From NCBI GenBank assembly GCA_002749535.1, contig MZZL01000034.1, forward strand, positions 135,913-199,912: 64,000 nucleotides of DNA, in the 5' to 3' direction. Each line of letters starts with the position of its first letter. Within the stretch, counting starts at the first letter, position 1. The translations under genes were made by a program, and so were the position numbers. This stretch comes from Apophysomyces variabilis (Eukaryota > Mucoromycota > Mucoromycetes > Mucorales > Mucoraceae). The notes under the pieces are model-generated. The model was not told the DNA's origin. It was given only the letters and a program-made list of their open reading frames with translations, and did not search any database. Below are positions 46,980-57,411 of the stretch, in pieces.

Positions 46980-48070
46980 ATGCCAGCTCTTAGCATAGAT
47001 AGACCTTTTGGTATCTATTTGTTTGATTACTTTGACAAAGCATATACCAACGTGGTCGGCAAGTCTGCCACCGAGTTTGCTTTTACTACAGGCGTGACAC
47101 CCCTATCGACATTGACTGCAGGTTTTGTAGAATCACTGGAAATAAGATAATGATCGGAACTTACCTATTGTTTTCCATCTAAAGTCGTGTTGACGTGTCT
47201 TTATTATTTTGTTGTCATTTTTGGAGGAGAACAGCTTATGCGAAAAAGACCCGCCTTTGTCTGCAAGACCGCGTTTCAAATCCACAATGTGCTTCTTACT
47301 GCCGTTTCCGGAATTCTTTTGGCGTTACTTGCTGAACAAGTTTTTCCACAGCTGGTCCGCCATGGCGTATATTACACTTTCTGCTCTAAAGAGGCCTGGA
47401 CCCCGAGACACGAATTGATATACTATCTTAACTATCTTGTCAAATACTGGGAACTCGCTGATACAGTGTTTTTGGTATTGAAGAAGAAAAAGCTAGGTAA
47501 TCTTATGGAAAAAAATGAAAGTGAGAAATTGGGGTTTCGGCAGGCACTGACCCTCTTTCATTGTATCATAGAGTTTCTACACTATTTTCATCATAGCATG
47601 ACCATGGTATTATGCTATACCCAGCTGGTTGGCAGGACAACAGTGGTTTGTATTTTTAGTTGGCTTGTGCTCCATTTCCATTTATCTCACGGTTCTTTTT
47701 TTTGTTATCTTCCACGCAGTCCTGGGTTCCTATCGTCCTCAACCTGAGTGTGCATGTCTTGATGTATTATTATTATTTCTGTGCAGCTTCTGGCATCAAG
47801 CTCTGGTGGAAGAAATATCTGACGAGCATGCAAATCGCCCAGTTCATCATTGATCTTGTCGTGATCTATACGTGTAGTTATACCTTTGTGGCATCCAACT
47901 ACATGAGTGCCCTGCCAAACTTTGGAACGTGTGCTGGCAGCGGAAAGAGTGCTGCCTTTGGCTGCATGATACTGACATCGTATCTCTTCCTCTTCATCAA
48001 CTTTTACAGGATGACCTATAATGCCAAAGCGAGGAACGCAACCAATGGTCACATCAAAAAGAAACTTTAA
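46980..48070 (+). CDS. ELO-family very-long-chain fatty acid elongase, 292 aa
   Basis: Exons 46980-47121, 47185-47496, 47572-47645 and 47720-48070 join in phase. The ELO hallmarks are present: YLNYLVKYWELADTVFLVLK, KKKKLEFLHYFHHSMTMVLC with the catalytic HxxHH at H155-H159, TQLVGRTTVSWVPIVLNLSV, HVLMYYYYFCAASGIKLWWK, and SMQIAQFIIDLVVIY. Several hydrophobic spans and a lysine-rich C-terminus (GHIKKKL) suit an ER membrane protein with a retrieval signal. It performs the first condensation in microsomal fatty acid elongation; the preferred chain length is not clear. Two donors are weak (GTTTTG, GTTTGT), but the joins restore conserved sequence. Confidence 0.93.
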
Positions 48071-48319
48071 TCAATAAATAAGTCTGTGTGCGACCATTCA
48101 CATCGATAAAGCAGCGGAGTCCATCGGTTGTTTATCTTTTTTTTATGCCAGGGCTACTAATAGATGGTACTTTTTTTTTTGCGTACAGTATTTTAACTTG
48201 AAACTGAGACGAATTTGCAATACCTTCACTTTTGTGTGGTACAATATTTTTGTGCGCAAACTCCAACGTCAACGCCTTCCTTGCCATAAGAAGATGTCTT
48301 TACTTAGAATTGATTTGCT

Positions 48320-48979
48320 TTATTGACTGTCAATTTCGGTACCAATAAATTCTTGTAATGCTGTCCACATTGATGTCAATCTTGTTATAGCTGACTTAAC
48401 CTTTGTCAGCTCAAGAACCTTAAATACTGTATCTTTAACCTCTTTTTGTTTCTCAACGTTCAGGGAGTCCCATTCCTGTTTTGCTTCCGGCATTTCTTCC
48501 TCAAGCATTTCGCAGTTATATACCACTTGGTAAATGTGCTTAAACAGAATATAGCTACAGAAAACAAAAATGGTTTGAACAGCTTCTCTGTTAATAAGGT
48601 AACAATTCAGTTATGTGTCTCATTACCTTTCAGCCAGTGGCAAGTCTAACTGGTCGTATAAACTTTGCGTAGCCTCGCATATCTTTTCGTGCATGTCACT
48701 GTAGGCAGGGTCTTCGGTAGTCAGCTTGCCATAATAAAAATTATGAGATTTAATAAGACGACGACGACGCCTTTGAGAGTTGATTTTTTCAGCGTTGTTT
48801 CTGTAGTATTCACGCCAGTTTGCCAGTCGATCTTCATGTGCCAAGGTACTTGTACCTGTTGTTTAGTTTTAGGACCAGGTTTCCCATGTGGATGTGCTTT
48901 ATCATGCTTTCTACGAATGTGAGCATTCATTGAACTATTGTTCGCATATGTTTGGTTGCAATGGGGACAGACTGATTGT
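48320..48979 (-). pseudogene. C2H2 zinc-finger gene relic, frameshifted
   Basis: On the minus strand an exon begins after an acceptor at 48980 with QSVCPHCNQTYANNSSMNAH and IRRKHDKAHPHGKPGPKTKQ: a full C2H2 finger (C-x2-C-x12-H-x4-H). The natural continuation AHEDRLANWREYYRNNAEKI, RRRRRLIKSHNFYYGKL lies in another frame with no normal intron between (gap of about 10 bases near 48860), so a frameshift is likely. A further block, YNCEMLEEEMPEAKQEWDSL, ends in a stop at 48320. No start was found. It sits at the edge of the transposon island and may belong to a dispersed family. Function unknown beyond likely nucleic-acid binding. Confidence 0.5.
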
Positions 48980-49252
48980 CTAGTAGAATATATATAAGTA
49001 AAGCATGATACTGCATAATGATCTTACTTCATGAAAGTATATGTGCTAAAAGACTTAGGACGTAATTGGATGCATAGAACAACTTTTATAAATACTTCGG
49101 TATGACGGAACTTAAAATGAAAAGCGGTCGTCCTATTCAAATAAGATTTTGACACGTCTGTACCCGATTCATATAAGGCGAATAGTGTAGATGATATGCT
49201 ATTAAAGTTGCCTACAGTGTCAAGTAAACTTACAAATAGCAGATCTTGCAAG

Positions 49253-49510
49253 ATTTGAACACAAAGAATAATGTTCTACATTATTCGAATAATAAATGTC
49301 ATGTTCTGCACCATTCGAATAACAAGTGCTATGTTCTACACTATTCGAATCAAAGATTTCAATGCTCTATAGCATTTGAATCAGAAAGAACCACGCTCTA
49401 TATCATTCGAATCAGAAAGTACCACGCTCTATAGCATTTGAATCAGAAAGAACTGTGTTATTTAGTATTTGATTCATATAAAACCATGCTCTTTCCAATT
49501 TGAACAATGT
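49253..49510. repeat. 30-31 bp degenerate minisatellite
   Basis: The core TTCGAAT/TTTGAAT recurs at 49284, 49314, 49344, 49375, 49406, 49437 and about 49468 and 49498, so spacing is 30 bp in the first units and 31 bp later. The consensus of the best units is close to ATTCGAATCAGAAAGAACCA followed by CGCTCTATAGC. About eight copies. It lies between the C2H2 relic and the 3' end of the MULE. No coding sense. Confidence 0.8.
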
Positions 49511-50087
49511 AGAACACATTAGTCTCTACGATAGTTTAATTAAAGCACATTGCATAAACTGCTGCCACAGCACTAATTCTTGTAGTTATAATATTAGAAA
49601 ACGAGGAACAGTATTTTGTAAATTTTTTCAAAGTATTTAATAAGATATAAAAAAAATCGGAAAAGTTTCGAAAAGACTTAAAAAATGAAATGATAATATA
49701 TATATAACTAAGGAATGAAAATTTTGCACGTGTTTTTACAAGATAACTTCATGGAAATCCATCGTTTTCTTCTCTTTTCTTATATGGAGATGCCGCCAGA
49801 TTGCCTTGTAATGTTGCGGCAGATTAAGTTCCTTCCAGTTGTCTGCATGTCGATGATCAACTGGTGGCCATTCCATCTTTATGCTTCGTTTTAAATTTAT
49901 GGTTGCCCAATGGCAATTGTTAATGTAATGCATAATTACTGGCTGCTCATTATGCTTTGATGGAGACTGGTAAGGCAAATATAACATCGACTTGTGCTCA
50001 ATGGCACCTCCACTGGAGAAAAATGCAATTGGGCGATTGAAGGTGTCCGCTGCCAACTGGGAGATCAGTGCTTCTATCGAACCAGTA

Positions 50088-52316
50088 CAGTAAGCGCGCG
50101 ATAAAATTATGCTCGATAAATTTATATTCTCGATAAACTTATACAATTTAGTATGACCGATTTGGTTCAGGCTTTAATATAACAGATTCGATAAATCTTT
50201 AACTTATACGGTTTGCCATGACATATAATTGCTCTAATATTTTAGCCGGTCTATATTTGTCTATAATTCCTGTGTATGGTTTCCATTTTCAGTAAAGTAA
50301 TCACTAATTGAGGTCTGTTTTGTTGCATCCATTGTCCATTGGAGCTCTCGGAGCTTTTTGGGCAACAGAACATCCAATTCCGCATCCAAATTGCATCCAA
50401 GGTCCAAGCTATTGCGCAGCTCTTGAATAAGCGCCTTTTGCTCTGCTATTGTTTTGCTCACAATTTTGGCAATGTGAGAGCTTCATCATCGTCATCAGTA
50501 TCTTCGTGAGAAATATTTCGATACGAAGATGCCATTTCTATCAAAAGATCCTCCGAGAACGTTTCATGGCAAAAGATATCTTCGTCATTAGGAAGTAACA
50601 TAACCGATTCTGCTGCCACTCCATTGGCATGTATCACACGCAGGCTCTCACTAATTTCTTCCATGATTTCTCTGTTTTCCTCTCCTTCCTCAATGATATT
50701 ATCTGATTCGCCTGCCATTAAACCTGTTTTGTTGAAACAATTGACGATAGTCTCTTTTTTAACACGATTCCAGGCTGTTTGACAGTACTGCATAGCGGCC
50801 AGCTGATCAAGCTTATAGACGTTTTCTCTTTCACCCTTGACAGAGAATCGCAGGGCTGCAACTCTGTACTGATTTCTCTAAAGAAGTATTAAGATTGGTC
50901 AAATATTACCAAATTTTAGCTACCTGTAGTAGGATTTGAAAGATTTAATAATGCCTTGGTCTAATGGCTGTAGTCTGGAGGTAGTGTTGGGAGGAAGCAA
51001 ACATATCTCGATGTTTTTCAGTTCTTGCGTCAATTTATGAGAAGATGCATTGTCGACCAACAGTAAGACCTTCTCTCCTTTGTGAACCCTGCCGAGCACC
51101 AAATCAAGTCTTCGCATGACCTTGCGGAATATCATGCTATCCATCCAAGCCTTTGAATTCCAATAGTATTCGCATCCATGGTCTTGTCCTGGGCTTAAGT
51201 CAATGGCAATTGTTTATATACTTTGGATTATACCTGTCTTTCCCTTAAAGCATCTAGGCTTTTCAGTTTTTCCAATAAAAAATGGAGGTAGACGATGGGA
51301 GTCTTCAGCATTTGCAACTAGCACAACTGTCAGACGTCTCTTATCTTGTTTCAAACCAGCAATAGGCTCTTTGGAGATAGTTTGAGTTGGCACTTGACTG
51401 AAGAAAAGACCAGTTTCATCAAGATTGTAAACCCGAGAAGCACTATAACCACGGATCTTTTCCTTGATTGCTGCTATCATTTCTTGTATACTTTCGTTTT
51501 CAAGATCGACAGACCCAGCCGCACCATGAATACTATGGCTATGAAAGCCATACCGTCTTTCAAAATTTGTCATCCAACCATCACAAAAACTGAATTTACT
51601 GATATCGATCCCCATTTTCCTCGAAAAGTTTAAGGCTTGCCCCTTTATGACGCTGCGGTTGATGGGGATTTTGTTTTCTGCAGCCTGATCAATCCACATA
51701 GCTAAAGATTTCTCTAACTCAGGGAAAGCAGGGATTCTTTGCCTCTTGGAATTCAGCTGGATTTTGTCCATTTCTTCGTATGATGCTCTCTTCTTAAGGA
51801 TAGTAGAAATGGCTGCCTGGGTTGGGATCTTGTTCAACTTAAAAGTTTCATATGCCCATTCGGCCACTTCTTTCTGAGATCTTTTTGTTTCCTCTGCGTA
51901 GTGACATGTTTCCAATCTTTGAGCGTTTGAGAGCGTCGCCTTTTTTTGTGCTTGTCTTGTGTTATGCATTCTGCTAAATGTGAGTTCATGGGGTAAAAAA
52001 ATACTTCAGTAACCATGTATTTATTATGGATCGACTTTCTTTATCTTCTCGGATCAACTCAGACAATAGTACTACTCTAATCAGCCATGTATCTACACTT
52101 ATATCGATAGGCAATAACTTTTTAGCACGTTGATAAGTACAGATGCTATTTCCTATCATCTCTCTGATCTGATTAGTAGCTGCTCTTATTAACTCATACT
52201 ACTAGCCAATAGGTGCATATTACAAGCTGCGGATGTTTAATTTAATAAAATTATACACCTGATAAATTTATGCGTTTCTGCTTGACGGCGAGTATAATTT
52301 TATCGCGCGCTTACTG
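50088..52316 (-). mobile_element. Pogo/Tigger-like DNA transposon with TIRs and TA duplication
   Basis: Both ends start CAGTAAGCGCGCGATAAAAT (left end 50088 onward; right end as reverse complement up to 52316) and remain similar for several more bases. TA dinucleotides flank the element at 50086-50087 and 52317-52318. CAGT termini and TA target duplication are hallmarks of pogo elements. Length 2229 bp. It carries one transposase gene on the minus strand and sits inside the OTU-like part of the MULE pseudogene in the same transcriptional direction. Confidence 0.92.
50458..51969 (-). pseudogene. Pogo-type transposase, near intact, C-terminal frameshift
   Basis: Exons 51969-51234, 51188-50924 and 50875-50458 join in phase (472 aa). 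The N-terminus has a CENP-B-like helix-turn-helix (EVAEWAYETFKLNKIPTQAA) and a second HTH (DISKFSFCDGWMTNFERRYG). The DDE domain shows YNLDETGLFFSQVPT (D1), KVLLLVDNASSHKLTQELKN (D2) and TSRLQPLDQGIIKSFKSYYR (D3), so the catalytic triad is present. At 50460 the frame hits a stop after ALTLPK. The natural continuation IVSKTIAEQKALIQELRNSL runs on to 50261 in the next frame and would be restored by one extra A in an A4 run, so this copy lost one base. The lost tail is outside the catalytic core. Introns are inferred from phase. Confidence 0.8.
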
Positions 52317-55168
52317 TACTGCATGGGGCATGGCTGCTGAGCTGCATGCATTGTTTCAGGAGATAGGCCATACTCCATACGATGCTTCAAGGTCTTGAAT
52401 TCAGCATCAGAATTAAAACAAATGTACTTTCGACACTTTTGTTCATTGACGGAAAGGTACATTAACATGTCAGCCTTGACTGCCATATACTGGCTCTCGT
52501 CTCCATATATACATAACGCAAGCGTTCTATAGCCACACCAACCATCGGCTACAACGTCTTGCAGTTGTTCGATAGCATGGGCGGGGATGTCTTTATGCCC
52601 AATGCTAGTATGACATTTTCAAAGTTGGTTAAATAATCATGGAGATCCCATTATTGCACGGTGCTACTAACCTTTTTTCTATGTTTCTGGGGCGTTTGGT
52701 AATCCAAAGATCGTCTGCATTATTTTGGATGGCTGTTTTTCTTTTGCTTGCTTTGTTTGGAGAAATCATTTCATCCTCAATACTTTCTTCAATTTCTTTT
52801 GTGTTTTTTTTGGTTTTCCTTTGGACAGTTTCAAAGGCAGAAGGGAAACGAGAATTTTTGGTGTCCTTGGGGCGGCCTTTTGGCTGGACTACTGTGGGGA
52901 AGGCCAGCTCTTCAACCGGTTTTGGAGAGAAGGAGGTGACTACTTCCTGTAGACGTGCTATAAGATCCTCCTTTTGTTGAGTGTTCTCGCACGCGACATG
53001 CAAGTCCTGGACGGAATTCATCGTTTTTTCAAATTTTATGCTGACATTTTCGTTGGATGCCTCAATTGGAAGCATGATCACATACTCTTTAAAACATAAT
53101 AAGTTAATAAGCATTCAACAGTTTTACAGTTACTGACCTTGGGGAGTAGTTAGATGCCAACGTTTATGAACCATCTCTGGTTCTATTGATGCTGTTCTGT
53201 CGTTCGGCAAAGTGTTTTTGCATGGTAGACAGTAGTTGACGCATGATGTACATTGGCAGCTTTGCACCCTATCTTCATTTTCAATCTCCCATGCTTTGTA
53301 AAGCTTGCGCTGGATCTGCCTGAGAGCAAAATGGCAGAGTCTGCCTTGAAAATTTTTCAAAGCAGCTGCCATTGTTGGATTTGCAATGGTACAATCTCTG
53401 CTTTTCACACAGGTCTTGCTAACAGGTCACGATTGCTGGCTACTTGCTGATGAAAGTCCTATTGTTTATGTAAGATCAACACATTGTCCGTTAGAGTCGC
53501 TTATCCTACATTGGAAAATACCCAGTTATGAATGCTATTAAATAGCTTCTTTAGGCTGCCCGGCGTGCTAGGATCTGCTTCAGCTGCCAATGAGCACCTT
53601 CTACCCGCTGGGTTGTCCGGTCTCCAAAATATATATGGCGCTCTGCCCATGGACCAGCCCACATCTCATTGTACGACAGCAAGCTAAATCAAGGTGATGA
53701 ATATGGACATCATATTGTTGCTAGTGTACAAAATTTTCCTGTTGATGTAGCTCTGGAGCGCCTGAGCTTTGGACGTCTTGCTGGCTAGATGACGGTACGC
53801 CTGCAGGGCCTTGTTGAACTCTTCTTCGTCCCTACTCCAGATCATCTTGCCTACAGCTCCCTTAAAGAAAGCGTCATGCTCTTCGGAGCCATGCTGGAAG
53901 CATCCGGCCGCATGCACCTTGAAATTATTATTGATATGCCATGCGCAGAGGATGTGGGCAGCGAATGGGCACGTTTTTCTGACGGCTGCACCAAGAGCTT
54001 TGTCTTCATCAGTGACGAATGCCACAAGACGCACCGTATCATCAACAAAGACTACTTCTAAGAGCTTCTCCAAAAGCCATGTGTAAGAAGGCTCCTTTTC
54101 ATCCGACATTATTGCCGAAGCAATGAAGAAAGACCTTGGAGAATGGTCACCATGCTCAGCTGCGAGATTATCAATGCCTACAATGTTTACGAGAGGCATC
54201 TTGTGTACATTGGTTTTGTATGTTGTATCAATGATAACAACCTCAGGAAACCGTTGCGCTCTCTGTATTGCTGCTTTATGACTGACGAAAAGTCTTTCCA
54301 CAACGCCTTCTGAATGGCTGTATCTCACGCTATATCCTCTGGATTTGAGAAAGTCATGCACCTCGTTTACTTGGTTGAGTTGGTCGTTCATTACGCTTCG
54401 CTGTTGCATGTTGTAGATATGCTTTGAAAGCATGGTTGGTTGACCATTGATATCTAGTGTTCTTCGGAGTATCTGAGCTGGCTTAATGCCGACGCTATGT
54501 TGCTCTAATATTGTCAACTTGGACGTCTCCATCTACTTTGCGAGCATTATAGTAGACGAGTGGTGTAGTCGAGACCTCATGAGAATGCTCATGGATTTTC
54601 GATTTATCCTCCCGGATCATCCAAGCACCTTCCTTCTTGATATATGACGTGTACATAAACCAGGGACATTCAAGTCGCTTTGTTGTGCGTCGCGGTTTAA
54701 GTTTTGTAACACCATTAACGCAAGTGTACCGGGCAGGAATCTCCTTCGTATCATCTGACTTCTCTGTTACAGGTTGATTGTCCTGAGGAATACCAGTACG
54801 ATGAGGCTTATATTTGCCACCGTGAATACGCTGGAAATAACAAAAGTTTTTGCCGCTTGTTTTAATGCTGACATCAAAACCATTTAGAAGAGCTTTCTCA
54901 CTAATAGCCTTGTAAAGGTCATCGCGAGTATTGTACTTTTGAGCTAGAATTGAATCCATGTTATAAGGAAAAAGGTGAGCTTACAACGATAGTATAACTT
55001 CTGGATTTTTATTTTGGAAGCAATGGATTCCGACGTTTTACAGACAATATAACTGGTCTAGCGATATTGCGCACAAAAGTTTTGCGTTACACGGAAGTTG
55101 GCCTACTAAAGTGACCTGTAATTTCTATGCGCAAACTGCCCAAATTTCTGTGCGCGTAGTTACCCTCT

Positions 55169-56402
55169 CATTTCAAACCATAGCAAGACGAGTTTATTTG
55201 AAGAAGCGGTTCTCTATTATTGCATCTAACGAAAAAGCTCTCAGCGTGTCTGATCCATCCTTGACAGTCTGAGCGCTTTACTTTCGCGCTGCTTGAACAA
55301 TACGCTCTTGAAGGTTATTGTCAACTCGTAAGAGTTCCTTTCTTACCCCAGCCTTCATTTTGACCCAAAACTCTTTTATAGGGTTGAAAAAGGGAGAGTA
55401 GAGAGGAAGATAGAGACATTTGTATCCTCTTTCTTCGGCCAACTGCTTAACCTTGACTGGTGTATGGATGGGTACATTATCTATGACAAGATACTAAGCG
55501 TTCATTCCGTGGTAATCCAATCTTTTGTGATTGACTAATACACAAAGTTTAAGATAAAATAGAAGAAAAGGAGAACATAACTACATTCATGGATAATAAA
55601 AGTGGAAAGTAAGCAATACAATTGAGAAGAACCGGAATTGGGGCACATTGCCCTGACAGATTCTAATACCATATCTGACAGAGACGGATATGATAGCATC
55701 AAGGACGTATAGAAACAAACGAAGAGGGTATATTTCCTCTACAGATGTTCCATTACAGATGTTCCATTCTGTTCAAGACCTTCTAGCAGACTGAGTCCAT
55801 TTTTACTCTTGCGAGAATTGTTGTCTTATCTGTGAATTGTTGTCATCCATAAGACATCCATCGATTTCTTATCCATGACTATAATTTTTGCTTTCAGTAA
55901 TCACGTACTATTTAAAAGCGAAGGGACAACACCTTTTTGGCTCTTTGGCTCTGCTCTCCAAAAACATTCCCGGTATGTACTTCGCATTGATCATATTTAC
56001 AGAATGACTGATATCCCTCTTCTGTAACCTTTAGCCTGCATGACCTCTGTGCCGAACCACCTTGGTTGTGTGAGTAAGCTCCCTGCACTCCACTCGGTAA
56101 GTGAAAAAGAAATGTTGTCTGTTTATGCACAGTGTTATTCATTATCTTCTGCTTCCAAGTCCTCACCAGGTGTTGCATCGCTTCAAGTCCTCTGCAGTGC
56201 GTTACACACAAACCGGCCGCTCATGGGAGCCGTGTCTCTCTCTCGCCGCCCCCACCGATACAGGTGCGGGGCCGGCCCCTACTTTGGGTAGGATTACCCT
56301 TCGGTGGTAGGTAAAAAAGATGTCAAGCTATCCTTCCATGTACTAACCATGAACATTCTTTTACGCTGCTCGAATGAATTTTGTGTCCACGGAAGGGACA
56401 AG
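55169..56402 (-). mobile_element. Tc1/IS630-like transposon relic, copy 2
   Basis: Matches 11757-12972 over its length with small indels, same orientation. The minus-strand transposase end reads FNPIKEFWVKMKAGVRKELL, RVDNNLQERIVQAARKVKRS in one frame, again with K in place of the third catalytic acid. Stops and indels break the upstream part (for example a duplicated ACAGATGTTCCATT near 55740). The right end carries the F-box gene's last codons (CGAATGAATTTTGTGTCCAC on the plus strand) but no more of that gene, so similarity ends about 56402. Confidence 0.75.
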
Positions 56403-57411
56403 TTCACGTAAGTAAAATATATTTCCCGCATAATCCATTTACTAATGACACATATTTATATCCCTTTTAGCGCAAACTTGATCCTTGCATGGACGCAAAA
56501 TTTATTTAGAGTAGCGTAGAAAATTGTTCAATAAACAGTATGCAAGAGATACTATGAACAGGGGGGAGTCATAAATAGCCTACGCTTATTTAACATAAAG
56601 TGAAGTCCAGAGCAAAACGGAGCAGATAAATTTCTTCCGGACCCAAGCATAGATGACACAACCCAGTAGAGCGGTTAGATTATGTGGAACCGACAGCTGA
56701 ATATGTGGGTGGTCGGACGTCGGATAATAGATCATAGCAAGCTGATCTTTGCCAGAAAGAGTCTTTTACCTTGTATCAATGGTTTCATTCTTTCTCTTCA
56801 AAGTACCACAAACAGGTACGCCCCGGAAAAGCAGCAACGACTACGCTTGAAAAATACCTCTGCGTTTTGTAATTTTTTCCCATCAGGTTATGTATCGATG
56901 CATCAATGTGTTGTTTTAGCTTAATCCAAGGAAAACCGTTGCATTAAGTTGGTATTTAGTTGCTTTCCTCTTCATTGTTTGGGTCCGCCATCTCGGCTTT
57001 TCTTTGTTTTATGCGGCTATTTCGTTTGTCTTCAGGTCCCTTGTCCTTACCCCTGACATGAAACCGCATATCGATACGTAATAGCCTTTGATTATTACGT
57101 TTGATACGAAACTTACGTACAGAACAAACTGTAAAGATTTGTAGGAACGCTACGTAGAAGACTGCATCCTAAGCAGTTTGATGGAGTAACTGTCTTTAGT
57201 ATTTGATAAACGAAGCTTAATAGCAAACATTTCACATGTCAACATGTCGTTTACTTGTTCTTTTTTTTTGGCGTTATTTAATGTACTTTGTCGATACCTT
57301 GATCCACATTTTCAAAAAGGGAAGGGAATAAGAAAAGATAAAGATAAGAAAAAAGAACGACGTTGCTCGCACGAAGAGAGGAAGATAAAAGAGAAAGGAT
57401 TTATAAAGATT
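56403..57411. other. Intergenic, no supported gene
   Basis: AT-rich, with one ORF at 56682-56924 lacking motifs. It contains the 3' flank of the Kelch gene. Confidence 0.5.

Larger units (their letters stand above)
49736..54959 (-). pseudogene. MULE-type transposase with OTU-like domain, split by a pogo element
   Basis: Start ATG at 54959. A FAR1-like N-terminal region (NGFDVSIKTSGKNFCYFQRI, LECPWFMYTSYIKKEGAW) is followed by the MULE DDE domain: PEVVIIDTTYKTNVHKMPLV (D1), RLVAFVTDEDKALGAAVRKT (D2), TTQRVEGAHWQLKQIL (E). Next is a zinc-like CQCTSCVNYCLPCKN in which the usual final His of a SWIM motif is Asn. The C-terminal part reads DVVADGWCGYRTLALCIYGD and, beyond the insertion, QLAADTFNRPIAFFSSGG and NNCHWATINL: the Cys and His blocks of an OTU-type cysteine protease. 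The frame is broken near 54535 (single-base shift), around 53570-53410 and at the pogo insertion. MULE terminal repeats were not found. The fusion is seen directly; the OTU name is inferred from motifs. Confidence 0.75.

Noticed and set aside
54960..55168. Terminal inverted repeat of the MULE
   Set aside because: Short TGCGCA-containing motifs occur here, but no matching inverted copy was found beyond 49736.
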